NCBI RefSeq assembly: GCF_027887165.1 | Contig: NC_077232.1 | Coordinates: 18,864,755 to 18,928,754, forward strand | Direction: 5' to 3' | Source of the DNA: Monodelphis domestica | Lineage: Eukaryota > Chordata > Mammalia > Didelphimorphia > Didelphidae | Length of the DNA: 64,000 nt | Part shown: piece after piece, positions 23,831 through 35,485 of the stretch | Numbering within the stretch: the stretch's first letter is position 1 | Layout of the letters: the number at the start of each line of letters is the position of its first letter | Notes under the pieces: model-generated | Databases searched by the model: none | Seen by the model: only the letters and a program-made list of their open reading frames with translations | What the model was told of the DNA's origin: nothing | Position numbers and translations under genes: made by a program

Positions 23831-24460
23831 CAATACACAATGGTGTATGACCATAATAACCTAGTGTTTGACAAATTCAAATATCCAAGCTTTTGCAAGA
23901 ACTCTCTATTTGGAAAATATGGCTGAGGAAACTGGAAAACAGTATAACAAAAATTGGGCATAGACCAATACCTCATACAATATACCAAGGTAAGGTCAAA
24001 ATAGACATGACTTAAAAACAAAAGGTGATACTAGGTATAAATTAAACAGGCACAGAATAGTTTATCCTTCAGACCTATAGATAAGGAAAAAATTTAGATC
24101 AAAATAAGACAAAGAATATTATGAAATATTAAATAGATAGCTGACTAAATTAAATTTAAAACTTTCTGCACAAACAAAAGCAATGCAACTAACATTAAAA
24201 GGGAAACAACAAACTGGGGGGAAAATCTTTATAGAAAGTCTCTTTGACAAAAGCTACATTTCTCAAATATATAGAAAAAAGGATCAAATTTATATGATAC
24301 AAAGCATTTCCCAATTGATGAATGGTTCAAATTATATGAACAGATAACTTTCAGAAGAAGATAATAAAAATTAAGAAATTAAACATATATATTTAATCAT
24401 ATAAAAATGGTCCAAATCAGTATTTATTAGAGAAATGAATGCTATTTCTTAAGCTTTACT
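23831..24460 (+). mobile_element. L1 ORF2 C-terminal piece
   Basis: Reads as the late ORF2 region of marsupial L1: GGTGTATGACCATAATAACC, TGGAAAACAGTATAACAAAAATTGGGCATAGACCAATACC, then TTTGACAAAAGC and TTTCCCAATTGATGAATGG. Degenerate. Confidence 0.7.
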
Positions 24461-24479
24461 TGCTTCTTTCAACTTCTAT

Positions 24480-25100
24480 AGTTGAGAGCCAGGTGTGGTC
24501 CCAGCTCCCCTACCTCACACCTCAGTCTGTGAGTGATTTCTGGTAATCAGATCAGGGTCTTAAGCAGTGATGTCACTGCAAGCAAATGTTTTTACTCCCT
24601 GCAGTTCCCAGGTGACTTCAAGTATTAAATCAGCTCTCTGCCCTAGAACTGCAACCAGGAACTCCGTTCCCAGAAATGACCACAGATAATAGGGCCCTCA
24701 CTTATCAGCATCTTCCCTCTCTTGGATGTGCTTGCTCCATTCCATTCCTCTCTTAAAGCCACAGCCTGGAAAGGAGTGATGTATGATTATCATACCTGGA
24801 TCCCCCACCTCAAAACTGTGGGTGTATGGAAATAATGTGGACCCCTGCATCAGAGAGCTGCCCTCAAGAACTGTTACCTGTTAATTCTGTGGTATTTGCT
24901 TGGGGGTGTTTGCACTTCAATCAGATGAGACCACCACACAGGAGGTCAAAGACTCTCCACATTGTCCTTGGCTGTACTATTTCACACCTGACTCAACCAT
25001 TTTTTGCCACTTAAAAGTTGAATCTGAGGCATTACTTTTGACTATTTGTAGAGGAATATGGAGACCAAGGTAATCTTACACCTTATTCTGCCATATTTCC
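24480..25100 (-). mobile_element. Probable L1 5' UTR, reverse
   Basis: On the minus strand it starts with an ATATGGCAGAATAAGG-like motif and then GTAATGCCTCAGATTCAAC, similar to the ATGGCGGAGTAAGG start of marsupial L1 5' regions. GC-richer than its surroundings. From 25100 to 26220 lies purine-rich DNA without a recognised feature. Confidence 0.4.
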
Positions 25101-26227
25101 ATTATTCTCTCTCATTGATTTGTTTGAAGAGAACAGATTCAATGGAAAGATGTCAGAAATCAGATTGTAAAAAAAGAAGAGAGTATGATGAGAGGGACTT
25201 AATGTAAATGGCTTTTAAAGAACTTTAGCTAAAAACAGAAGAAGTGATTTAGGTTGATAGTTAGTTGGGACAAATCAGTCAAGGAAGAGATTTTGAAGAC
25301 TGGACATACATAAAAATGCATGTAGGAAGTAGTAAATGATCCAAATAGACAGGAAGATATTAGAAATAAGTGAAAAAATGTGGGTTGCTAAAGGAGCAAT
25401 CTGTTGGAGGAAATGAAATGTAATGAGATCTCTTGAACAAGTAGAGAATTGAGTGTTGGTAAAGAATAAGACCACTTCAGGTGTGGAGGAGGAGATAGTT
25501 GCAGAATTATCTCAGAGAAAGGAAATGAGAAGATGAGAAAAAGCTCACAGTGAATGGCCTCAATCTTTTCTGTAAAACACAAGGCAAGATTCTCAACTGA
25601 GAGAAGAGTGATAGAGTAGCCAAGAGATGTTTGAGGGGATGAAAAGGTTTAGAAGACTTAGAAGAGGAGAGTGGGATAGTGAGTCAATAAAGGAAGAATG
25701 GTAGGAATATCTAGCAGCAATGAGGGCCAATCTGAAGTTGTGTAACTTAAATTTGTAGTAGACTCAGTTATAACAGATAAATAATTTTTTGCCAACTTTG
25801 TTGAGAAGCATGTGTATAGGCAAAAAGGCAGAAAATGATCAGAGTATTCAAAGACTGAGACTAGACTGGGCATAATCAGAGATATGAGAAGGGGGTTAGG
25901 GGGGAAGATTGGCTAGTGTTGAATTGGTTGACCAAAGAACCAAGTTGGGGGGGAAAAGGAGAGTGGCTAAAAATAGGAGAAATTATCTAGGAGAGACCAG
26001 ATCAAAATCAAGTGGTGATGTACTATATTAATGAAATTAATGAGTATGCCAATACTAAATAATAAGAAATTACATGTAATTTATTATATATAATATGAAA
26101 TTTCCAGCTAATGCCTGGTTTACTCTAGCTCTAATACTTTTCAGGATTGACTAGCAAACATATATTAAGCATGACCAACCTTTGCCTTTTACATCAAATA
26201 AACTCAAAGCAAAGAGCTTAGATTAGT

Positions 26228-26258
26228 GTATGTATATGTGTGTGTGTGTGTGTGTGTG

Positions 26259-26302
<44 letters not shown>
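26228..26302. repeat. (TG)n microsatellite
   Basis: TG run with a single GCATG break. Frames through it are Val-Cys or Thr-His repeats and not genes. Confidence 0.95.
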
Positions 26303-26303
<1 letters not shown>

Positions 26304-26489
26304 ACAGAGTGCTTCTTATTGGATAGAGATTATGATAGGTATTTTGGGGAATATAATCTCTCTTGGAACTTCCCTCTGACATTGAAGATGTGGTTACAAG
26401 AAGCACTTTTACTGCCGGTTCTTTGTTCCAAGAGTCTACCAGGACCATATAACTAACTTAATAGTAACAAGGAGCATTCACATACTGAT

Positions 26490-26695
26490 TTATGATTTGT
26501 AACATTGGCTTTGTAAACATTGTTTAACTTTATACTCACATAACACTAAGAGGTAAGTGCTATGATTCCTCTCATTTTGCATATGAGGGAGATAGACGTT
26601 AAGTGACTCCAGCAGGTTCATATGAGAAAGAATTGTCTGAGACTGGATTTTTATTGATGTCTTCCTGATTCCAGATCCAGAACAGTGTGAGAGTT
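26490..26695. mobile_element. CORE-SINE-like relic
   Basis: TTTGTAAACATTGTTTAAC, TTTTGCATATGAGGGAGATAGACGTTAAGTGAC, then CTTCCTGATTCCAGATCCAG, in the typical order. From 26700 to 27300 nothing else. Confidence 0.5.
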
Positions 26696-27299
26696 TGTGG
26701 TAAGGTTAGCAGGGTAGCACCTCTTTGTTGTGGTTCAGCTTGCTTGCTTTCTCTGATTTCTCATTACCCTTTTTCCTCCCTAACTCTATAGCTCAGCTTT
26801 GAGGAATTTCCTAATTATTATGCCTCTACCACTTCCAGTGCTGCTCAGCTCATGGAATCCCAGAATCTTTCTCTCTCTTCACTGGCTCACAGATTGTGTG
26901 TTTTCTTAATTTCTAGTCAAGATTCAAGTTGAGCTCCTGGCACAAGAATCATAACAGTCCAATCCCTCTCCTACTGAGAAAGGGCTCTCATCTGCTTCAT
27001 TTAAGTGTAGAATATTAATAGATATAACAAACCAAAATTTTCCATTGAGACAAGATTTTCCATACTTTCTAGGCTCTGTTCTTCCTTTTTCTTTAATGAA
27101 CAGGGTTGGATGATTTGCTATGGGGCACCCAACTAATAAATGTCTGAAGCTGGTTTTGAACTCAAGTCCTGATTCCAGACACAGAACTCTTACTGTGCTA
27201 CTTAATCTGCTCTAGTACACAAGCCCAGGAACCAGTTTCAGTCTTCAGCTTTCCAAGCTTGGTGTGGAACATTCATGATTGGAACTTGATCTTCATGCT

Positions 27300-28015
27300 T
27301 AGACACCTCAGCCTCCTAAACTAGATCTGGGCAAATAACTGATTTTTCAATAGATTTCCTAATTATGCCTTAATCTTGTGCTCTTTCTAGGTCTTTGTTG
27401 AAGTAGTCATGGAAAAGAGCTAGGAATTAATGATTCATCCAATAGCACAATCTTTGCTGGTCTTTGTGTTACCCTTTAAAATTTCATTGGATTTAACTCA
27501 TCATTTTGGCCAGCTGAGATATTTTTAGATCTTTAATTCATTATCCAATGTGCTAGTTATCCACCCTACCTTTGTATTATATACAGATTTGATAAGGATG
27601 CCTCTATGCATTTATCCACATCATTGATAATTTAGTCCAATTCAAACAAGAGTTATTCGAATAAGCATGCCTACGATGAGCAAGGCACTGTAATAGGTTC
27701 TGGAGTTACAAAACCAAAAAGATAACTTTCTTTATCCAAGAGGATCACACATTCTTTGAGGTGAAACTACATACATACATATAAATAAACACAAACTATA
27801 TCAACAGTAGAGACGAGGTAATTTTGAAAATATAGGAGAGCCTGTAATAGACAGGAGATTAGGAAAGACCACCTTCCAAGATGGCATTAAGCCCTTAATG
27901 AACCAGTTCTGTATCCACTCAACAGTACTCTTTTCTGTCTATGCTACATCTTTGTATCTTGTCTACAAGCATAGGAGAGAGATGATCACAGACTCTATTA
28001 AATCCTTGACAAGTT
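27300..28015 (-). mobile_element. CR1/L3-type LINE pieces with an L2-like middle
   Basis: 27480-27635 (TGTGCTAGTTATCCACCC, TTTGTATTATATACAGATTTGATAAGG, TCCACATCATTGATAA) and 27900-28015 (TTGTATCTTGTCTACAAG) read as reverse CR1-clade coding. Between them 27640-27900 has GAGCAAGGCACTGTAATAGGTTCTGGAG, an L2-like 3' motif on the + strand. Exact breakpoints are uncertain. Confidence 0.5.
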
Positions 28016-28019
28016 TGTT

Positions 28020-28745
28020 CTTCCCCGTAGTCATTTTAATGTAATCAGACAAGAGGTAATTATTTCCATTTCAAAGATGAGTAGCCTGTGTCTTGGAGAT
28101 ACTCAGTGTTTTGTTCAAGGCTACATAGGGAGGGTATAGTAGAAACAGAACTATAATCCTAGTTCTGTTATTCCCTTGTCCATGATTCTTTTCTACCTCA
28201 CTTTGCTGACCTCAAACTAAGAATGACAAAGTACCCATGAGAAAATGATCTCCTTGGCCAACCTCTGTGTGTTCTCTAGGATCAGAAAAATTAATGGCTT
28301 TTTTTATGAGCTGCTAGAAGAGCTGCCAAGTGTCTCTATGGGGACACCATCCTCTTAGGAGCTGTAGGGCTCTGAAGTCTGCATAAAGTCACTTACTGAT
28401 CCTTGATTTAATCTACTGACATTGAAATGTTTCATTATTAGAGACTGTTGTTCTCTGTCCTTGTGAGTCAGAATCTCCTGAGTCACTAAATCATTCATTT
28501 GGTTTCATCAAGAAACTGAGCTGGAAAGAAAACCACTATCTCTCCTACCATGCATACAGACCAGGGGTGGTCCTTCTAGCCCTAAGTTTGCTGAACACAA
28601 GACAAGATTAGGGAAGAATTTCTCCATTAGGTCTGCTTGCTTCCTAGGCTTGAGACCTCAAATCCAGGAACCACATGTCAAGTTTTTCACCATCTCTCCT
28701 TTCTGGAGTCTCGTCCATCTTTCTGAGTATGACAGGTAAATTCTG
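28020..28745 (+). promoter_or_regulatory. Putative promoter and first non-coding exon of receptor 3 (block C)
   Basis: Same order as block A: SINE relic (28020-28215), TTAATGGCTT at 28291-28300, CCTCTTAGGAG at 28351-28361 (reverse form of the near-palindrome in A and D), the GAGTCACTAAATCATTCATTTGG stretch also present in A, and a donor ACAG|GTAAAT with the exon ending at 28735. A matching acceptor lies at 32210-32211, giving a 3.5 kb intron. Exon use is inferred. Confidence 0.55.
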
Positions 28746-28799
28746 GGACATTCAATCCGAGACTTCATAGTTTATTTGGAAAGAAACATGGAAAGGAAA

Positions 28800-29410
28800 A
28801 TAGCATTCTAGACTTGGAATCAAGATGATCTGGGTTCAAATGTTGTCTGTTTTCTTTGCAATCATTTCAAGACCCTTAGATCTTTGAACCTCATTCCTTT
28901 CAGTTGTTAAATGGGAATTAGAATATCTGTAGTATCCCTTTCAGAGGGTAGCTATGAGGTTTATACAATAAATGTATAGAAAATTATTTTGTAAACCTTA
29001 TAGTGTTATGTAAACAAATTAATATTCTCTACTTTGCATCTTTTCAAGCTGATTCCTTGCTGTAATTCAAGAGATATCTTGAGGGGGGATTTTAAACAGA
29101 ATCAAGTCACAACCCTAATGTTACTAAAATGTTAATAAATCAACAAATACTAATTGGCACATAAAATTCTGGAGAAGATATGAAGTTTAGAATAGATATG
29201 GTTCCTGGTAACAGCTCATATCTAGATTCACCTTTACAGTTTGCAAAGTCTGCATCCAATATCTCTTTTAAGTCTCAAAAGAACATCATAAGGAAAGTTC
29301 TATAGACATTTTATCATTTCCGTTTTCACAGATAAGGACATTATAGAGGATATTAAAATTGCCCAAGAAGTGACTGGGACAGAATTCAAACTTACATCTT
29401 CCATGTTATA
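28800..29410 (+). repeat. Intron segment duplicated downstream of receptor 3
   Basis: A MIR-like relic (28800-29010) is followed by non-repeat-looking sequence (TCAACAAATACTAATTGGCAC, CTGGAGAAGATATGAAG) and a CORE-SINE-like relic (29210-29400). The whole run is found again at about 33348-33799, 34374-34476 and 35093-35140, interrupted there by two LTRs. Confidence 0.65.
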
Positions 29411-29616
29411 ATTTTATTTTTTTAACCCTTACCTTCCATCTTAAAATCAATACTGGGTATTGGTTCTAAGGCAGAAGAGTGGTAAGGGCTAGGCAATGGG
29501 GGTTTAGTGACTTGCCCAGGGTCACACAGCTGGGAAGTGCCTGAAGCCGGATTTGAACCCAGGACCACCCATCTCTGAGCCTGGCTCTCAATACACTGAG
29601 CCACCCAGATGACACC
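29411..29616 (-). mobile_element. tRNA-derived marsupial SINE
   Basis: Reverse copy in full: T tract, AACCCTTACCTTCCATC, GTGACTTGCCCAGGGTCACACAGC, tRNA-like head near 29585-29605. A C run of seven bases follows. Confidence 0.85.
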
Positions 29617-29769
29617 CCCCCCATTCTAATTTGTGAATTTTAAAACTACTCCATGGTCACAACGTTAAAATTATACTTTACAAATTTTATTGCCCTTCCA
29701 TATACTGCTTTATCTCTCTGTCCTTTTTTCCATTTATTTTTATTCGACTTATATTACATTTTCTTCATT

Positions 29770-30190
29770 ATCATGTATGAGAGCTAAGTAGCTAAATGGT
29801 ATTGTGAAAGAGTAATGGGCCTGGATTCAGTTGAACCTGAATTCAAATTCTGCCTCAGACACATCTCAAATGTATGGCCCTGGGCAAGTCACTCAACCTT
29901 TTTCAGGCACAATATCCTCTTCTGCAAAATTCAGGTAATAATAGTACCTGCCTCTCAGTATGGTTCTCTTTGGAGTCAATCACTTAGTAAACAATTGAGT
30001 GAGATCCTAATGTAGAAGCACAGTGAGATACTGGGCTTATCATTGAGGATACAAGATGCAAAAGACAGTGGGTTCCTGCCCTCAAAAAACTCATCATCTA
30101 ATGGGAGAGAGAAGAAGCAAATAAATATATTCAAAATATATGCAGGAAAACATGAGGACACTGAAATTATATAAACTGGCCCAGAAACCT
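29770..30190 (+). mobile_element. MIR-like SINE followed by an L2-like 3' end
   Basis: 29770-29960: GGGCCTGGATTCAGTTGAACC, TGGGCAAGTCACTCAACC, TACCTGCCTCTCAGTATGG. 30000-30190: GAGGATACAAGATGCAAAAGACAG, CCTGCCCTCAAAAAACTCATCATCTAATGGG, an L2-like motif. From 30200 to 31395 nothing is recognised. Confidence 0.55.
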
Positions 30191-31399
30191 TCAAATGCTA
30201 TCTATATAAGTGCGAACTATTCTTTTTATTATCGTTAAACCCCAGAGTCTTTGTGGATAATAATAATAATAACTCCCATTTCCTGTGGTCCATCCCCACA
30301 TAAAACATGGAACAGGAATAAAGCTATGGAGGCATACACGCTGTAGCACTGACTTTCTGAATCACACCTGTTGAACTAGTTTCCAGTCTCTTCCTTTGAG
30401 TAACATGTTAGTAATAATTGGCTATAGATGCTTTGGACCAATTGGACAATCTGAACTGCTTGAATTAGGCTTTGTAGAAATAGATTTTTGATGGGTTTTA
30501 GCAAATATTTAATAAATTCTCAAATGTATTAAATATTTAATAAAAAATCATTATATATAAGGCATTAGAAACTATACAGTATTTTTCAATGTTTTATGTG
30601 TTATTTCGTGATAAAAAAATGTTTGAAACTTAATATTTTTGATTGATGAATGTAAACAAACTATTAAAGTCTGGGAATCCTAAGGAACAAAGTATGATGC
30701 AAAGAATCTACTGCAGATCCCAAGATTGCAGAGAAGTCAAAACACCTATCTAAAGAGCCTAATTGGTAGAAAAGAAGACAAACAAAGGTAATGTTTTGTC
30801 TGGGTTCTAACAGGAGGTCACATCCTCTTATCATAGAGTGCCTTGAAATTTTCCCAATATTGCTTCTTAACTGAATCAAAGAACTGCCAAATCATTTGGC
30901 TATAGAGCACAACTAGTAGCACACCTTTTGTCCTTTGAAGCAATTATTATAGTCAACTAGGGCTTTCTTAAAGACACTTCAAGAACACTATAAGGAAGCT
31001 AATCAGTGAGTACTCTAGAGGCAGACTAGAGGAAAGTTTTCACATGGAAGGATGAGTATGGGGGCAAAGGAAGATGAGGATGAGTCCTGTACTGGGCTGG
31101 TGGACTGACACTATCTCTAATCACTGAGCCACCTCACTGATGTTATGCATGTATGGATGGATAGATGGATGGACATACACATATACAATCTGTGCGTCTA
31201 TATATAATATATTATACTAAATATAGATATGTAAACATAGCTATGTAATATTTATGTTTATATCTATATAGATGTAGATAAGGCTATTTGGACACATAGC
31301 ATCCTTTCAAATAAATAAAAGGCCCAAATGACCATCAGTCTTGTATGAGGCTCCCTTCTGATTCCATGGTTTTGACTATGAATTATTGAAACAGGTAAA

Positions 31400-31502
31400 C
31401 TGTGTGACCCTGGGCAAGTCACTTAATCCCCATCGCCTAACCCATACCACTCTTTGGCCTTCAAGCCAATATTGGTTCTAAGGGGGAAGGTAATGGTTTA
31501 AA
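31400..31502 (+). mobile_element. SINE 3' fragment
   Basis: GTGTGACCCTGGGCAAGTCACTTAATCCCC and the following CTAAGGGGGAAGGTAATGGTTT match the 3' half of the tRNA-derived SINE; the tRNA-like head is missing. Confidence 0.75.
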
Positions 31503-31947
31503 CATAATAAAAGAAAATATGTATGGATGTAATGTAAAGAACTCAGGACCAATGCTCTTATTGTCAAATAATTCTGTGAATGTTTTGATTGACTTGAATT
31601 TCATTATTCTGCAGCTGAACTTTGCAAGGAGCTGTTCCTACCCAGGGTGTGATGACCTCATTTACCTCCATAGACCCCATTTATTCTTGCAGGCCTTAAA
31701 TGCATTTGTCTCTGACCTAGGAAAAATGTCGTTGGCATTTGCCCATTTGATTCTCTCCTGCCTTTTGTGTCTTTGTCTTTCTTCTCTTTTCTCTCCCCTA
31801 TTTTTTTCTCCCTTAGTCTACTTTTTTCTTTTATTAACCAGAGTGAAGCATATTCCTTAACAAGAGTCTCGCTGTGCCCCTCTGCAATGGCACAGTCTTC
31901 TTTGAATCATTACAACATGAGTTTCCTTCTGCCTGGGTGGCAATCGG

Positions 31948-31998
31948 TGATTATATGTCAGTGAATGGAATAGATGATTATATGTCAGCGAATGGAAA
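31948..31998. repeat. Two-copy tandem repeat upstream of receptor 3
   Basis: A unit of about 26 bases containing GATTATATGTCAG and GAATGGAA occurs twice in a row about 250 bases before the acceptor of receptor 3. Confidence 0.8.
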
Positions 31999-32200
31999 AA
32001 AAAAACATCTGGAAAACATCTCTCTCCTAAGAAGAATCTGGGATCAAAGAGATGAAAAATCTTAGACCAGTTTTTATGAAAATCCTTTAGGTCCTCCTCT
32101 TCTCTCCCAACTTTATTTCCATAAATCAAAAGAGATAGATCTTTGGTCATTTTTTAAGTCTGGGTCACTTATCAGCCTGAGTTCATTTTTCTGATGGTTT

Positions 32201-32251
32201 CTTTCTTACAGGGAAATGAGCACCATTCAGAGTAGAATCCATGGAGAATGA
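32201..32251 (+). promoter_or_regulatory. Splice acceptor and overlapping upstream ORF of receptor 3
   Basis: CTTTCTTACAG gives an acceptor AG at 32210-32211. The ATG at 32216 opens an 11-residue frame that stops at 32249-32251, past the receptor start at 32241. The 25-base distance to the MEN codon equals that of the other receptors even though the in-frame ATG three codons earlier is absent here. Confidence 0.6.
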
Positions 32252-33218
32252 CTCAGAAGTTAATGAGTTCATTTTTCTGGGACTAACAGATGCCCCAGAG
32301 CTTCAGATCCCTCTCTTTTTAATATTTACCCTTATCTACATCATTACACTGGTGGGGAACCTGGGGATGGTAGCGCTGATCTTCTGGGACTCCCATCTCC
32401 ACACTCCCATGTACTTTTTCCTCTGCAACCTCTCTTTGGTGGATTTTGGTTACTCCTCAGCTGTTACTCCCAAAGTAATGGTGGGGCTCCTCACAGGAGA
32501 CAAGGTCATCACCTACAATGGATGTGCCACACAATTGTTCTTCTTTGCAACATTTACCACCGTGGAAAGTTTTTTCCTGGCATCCATGGCCTATGATCGT
32601 CATGTGGCTGTGTGCAAGCCTCTATATTATACCATGACAATGACATCAGGTGTGTGTATACGTCTAGCTGTTGGTTCCTACATATGTGGATTTCTGACCT
32701 CCTCTGTGAGTGTAGGTGATACCTTTAGCCTCTCCTTCTGTAGTTCCAATATAATCCATCATTTTTTTTGTGATATTCCTCCTCTCCTAGCTCTCTCCTG
32801 CTCTGATATCCACATTAATGAATGGGTGCTCTTTATATTAGGGGGATTCAATATCTCTTTTGCCCTCATGGTCATCTTTACCTCGTACCTGTTTGTCCTC
32901 ATTGCCATTCTGAGAATCCGTTCTGTTGAGGGCCGGAAGAAAGCCTTCTCTACCTGTGCTTCCCACCTCACAGCAGTGTCTATATTCTATGGGACCATCA
33001 TCTTCATGTACTTACAACCCAGTTCTAGTCATTCCATGGACACAGACAAAATGGCATCTGTGTTCTATACCATGGTCATTCCCATGTTGAACCCTCTAGT
33101 CTACACTTTGAGAAACAAGGAAGTCAAAAATGCTTTCCAGAAAAGCATCAGCTCCTCCTTCCTAGGCATCACATCTCTTCTTTTCCCTACTGGTCACCAT
33201 GTATCTCAATCCAGCTGA
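32241..33218 (+). CDS. Odorant receptor 3, OR5B-like, 325 aa, intact
   Basis: Seven-helix odorant receptor of the same subfamily as receptors 1 and 2. It starts directly at [10 protein letters not shown] with the sequon NDS at residue 3. Motifs: [13 protein letters not shown] from residue 53, [10 protein letters not shown] at 116-125 (again DRH), the [14 protein letters not shown] loop, [13 protein letters not shown] and [12 protein letters not shown]. The C-terminal tail is longer than in its relatives, ending in a hydrophobic and Ser-rich stretch ([17 protein letters not shown]); the extra residues come from loss of the stop position used by the others. Intact and likely functional. Putative promoter block C lies 3.5 kb upstream. 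Confidence 0.93.
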   Translation: MENDSEVNEFIFLGLTDAPELQIPLFLIFTLIYIITLVGNLGMVALIFWDSHLHTPMYFFLCNLSLVDFGYSSAVTPKVMVGLLTGDKVITYNGCATQLFFFATFTTVESFFLASMAYDRHVAVCKPLYYTMTMTSGVCIRLAVGSYICGFLTSSVSVGDTFSLSFCSSNIIHHFFCDIPPLLALSCSDIHINEWVLFILGGFNISFALMVIFTSYLFVLIAILRIRSVEGRKKAFSTCASHLTAVSIFYGTIIFMYLQPSSSHSMDTDKMASVFYTMVIPMLNPLVYTLRNKEVKNAFQKSISSSFLGITSLLFPTGHHVSQSS

Positions 33219-33799
33219 TCTTCATTTATCCAATTATCTTCAAGTTACCTAATTAATACCTAATACAGTATCAAGTTCAAATATTATAGTTAGCCCATCC
33301 TCTCCGATGAGGACTAGAGACAGCTTTTCAGGTCTCTGGACCCTATTTTAGCAGATGTTCTAGATTTCAAGACTACCAATATGCTGTCCTCCAAACCTTG
33401 TCTCTGATACTTGCTTTCTTCGTAATTATTTTAAGATGCTCCAGTCTCCAAGGCTCATTTTCTTCAGTTGTTAAATGGAATAATAAAACCCATGGCATCC
33501 ACTACAGAAGCTTGTGAGACTTATATGAACTAACACGTGTAAAATTGTTTTGCAAATCTTAAAATGTTACATAAACACAAATTAATATTGTCTATTTTGC
33601 TTGCTGCTTTTTCAGCTGATTTCTTTGTAGAAATTTAAGGAATATTTTCTGGGGATATTTTGAAGTAGATCAAGACAGAACTTTATTGCTAATAAAATAT
33701 AAATAAATCAACAAATACTAATTAAGTACATTCTCTATGTAGATCATGTAAAATTATGGAGAAGATACAAAGATTAGAACAGCTCACATCTGAATGCAC

Positions 33800-34373
33800 T
33801 GTTGACTGGGAAAAAAACACAGAACTATTAAATAGTCAAAATCACTCTCTAATCAAGGGAAAAGGGGTTCAATGCAATAGTAGGCTTCGACACAGAGCTA
33901 CATGCCACATGACTGCACAGAGTCTGAGGATTAAACTCTGGAAGCTCTGGACACTGACCCCAGGGAATGCCAGATGTGAGAGGATGACACTTCCAAGAAA
34001 CCATTAAAGTTGGGGAGCTTAAATACCTTTCTAGGTAGAACCTGGGGGCTGAGGATGAGAGGGACAGTTGATTGAATTTACAATGGTAACAAAGGAAAGA
34101 GGAGTTCCAGACAGTAATAACAGTGAGGGGTTGGTGCTTTACAATGGACAAAAAGGGCCCAGCCCTTGGGCCACCTTGGTAAAGGACTTTGGCCTAAGGG
34201 GAGAAACCACTGGAATAAAAGAGATACCTAACATCTTAAAGTCTATTGTTAGTCTGAGATCATTGAAGTAGGACTTTCCCTAAGGGAGGAATTCTCCTGT
34301 GACAAGGTCAAACCTGGGGTTTACCAGATCCCACGAGGCCACAAGTTTGGGGTTTCTATATTCCATGTTGACA
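33800..34373 (-). mobile_element. Solo LTR fossil, reverse (TGTCAACATGG family)
   Basis: Spans TGTTGACTGGG to CCATGTTGACA, that is, an inverted TGT...ACA end pair. It matches the LTR at 52729-53306 in the same orientation over nearly its full length. Flanking sequence continues the duplicated intron segment on both sides, so the insertion edges are well placed. No internal genes. Confidence 0.75.
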
Positions 34374-34476
34374 CACCTTCAAAGTTTTGCAAAGTGTTGT
34401 CATCCATTATCTCATTTGAGCCTCAAGATGATCACATTAGGAAGGCTCTAAATCTATTTATTATTTCCAGAGGGGT

Positions 34477-35092
34477 TGTCAACTTGAAATCTAGTAACCC
34501 CAAATTTGGAGCAACTCAAGATCTGAAGACCCCCCCCCAAGTTTGACCTTGTCAAATGAGAGGGAGATCCCAGACTCAGAGATTCAGACTAACAATAGAC
34601 CTTAGATACTTAATGGTCTCATTTAGGTGAAGCTAGCAAATCTAAATCAGATGTTAAATACCCATTTGTCCTGGTAGTTTCTCCATTGTGTCAAAATCCA
34701 GTTTCTAGGTAGTCTAGCCCTTGTCTGGATGTTTCCCTTTAGTATCCATTGTAAGTAGTCTACTCCCTTGTGCCCTAGCCTTGGGCTAGGCTGTCTTTCC
34801 CAAGCAAGATTGTATCTTGTCAGGGTAGCCATGGTAATGTCAATCAATCATATTTCCCTGTCCTCAGCTCCCCAAAAGGTATATAAATTTCCCAAATTCT
34901 ATCGTTCCTCAGAGCTATCATTCTGCACAGTGATACTCCCAGGAACATTGTGCCAGAGTGCCAGGGCTTTTGGCTCTGTGTGGTTTGGGGAACTCTGTGT
35001 GGAGGCCTCAAAATTGAACTCTCTCTCTCTCTCTTGATTAAAGACTTGGTTTTTCTGACTATTTAATAGTTCTGTGTTTTTTCCAAGTTAAT
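34477..35092 (+). mobile_element. Solo LTR fossil, forward (same family)
   Basis: Begins TGTCAACTTG and ends near TTTTTCCAAGTTAATA. It has a TATA-like GGTATATAAATTT near 34878, a TC run and ATTAAAGACTTGGTTT near 35038. It is opposite in orientation to the LTR that ends 103 bases earlier. Short imperfect flanking repeat (GGGT/GAGT). Confidence 0.7.
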
Positions 35093-35485
35093 AGAGTTAA
35101 ATTTGTCCAGGAAGAGGTTAGGGCAGTATTCAAACCCAAGTCCAACCTTGTGTGTGTGCCTGTTCCCAGCTGTGCTGCCCCTCTTGTTGCTGCCTCCCCT
35201 AGAACCAGTCACATGGCCACACCTGCAAACACACCAGCCTCTACTAGTCATATCCTTTCTCCATGGCTGTGATACAAAAGAGACCTATTTCCTTTCCCCA
35301 GTCCAATTTTATTCTCCTTGTGATGTCACTTTTCTGAGCCCCTCCCATTTGGCAGACACCGACCTCCACCTGGATCAGAGGCAGCTCTTTAGAATGTCAG
35401 GGTGTCATTAGCAACAAGACACAAAAGGCTTCAGTCTTCCAGAGACCAGGAGGTGGTCTTTAAGATGTCAACACTATCCAAAGTA

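Larger units (their letters stand above)
33348..35140 (+). repeat. Paralogous copy of receptor 3 first-intron sequence, split by two LTRs
   Basis: 33348-33799, 34374-34476 and 35093-35140 align in order with 28800-29405. The joins fall exactly at the edges of the two LTRs. No promoter block or donor is found just upstream, where the 3' flank of receptor 3 lies. Confidence 0.65.

Noticed and set aside
26218-26456. Two open frames of 76 codons
   Set aside because: They cross a TG microsatellite (Val-Cys and Thr-His repeats) and have no domain.
31519-31964. Open frames of 65-113 codons upstream of receptor 3
   Set aside because: Low-complexity Leu/Ser/Phe from a pyrimidine-rich intron stretch that is also found upstream of receptor 2.
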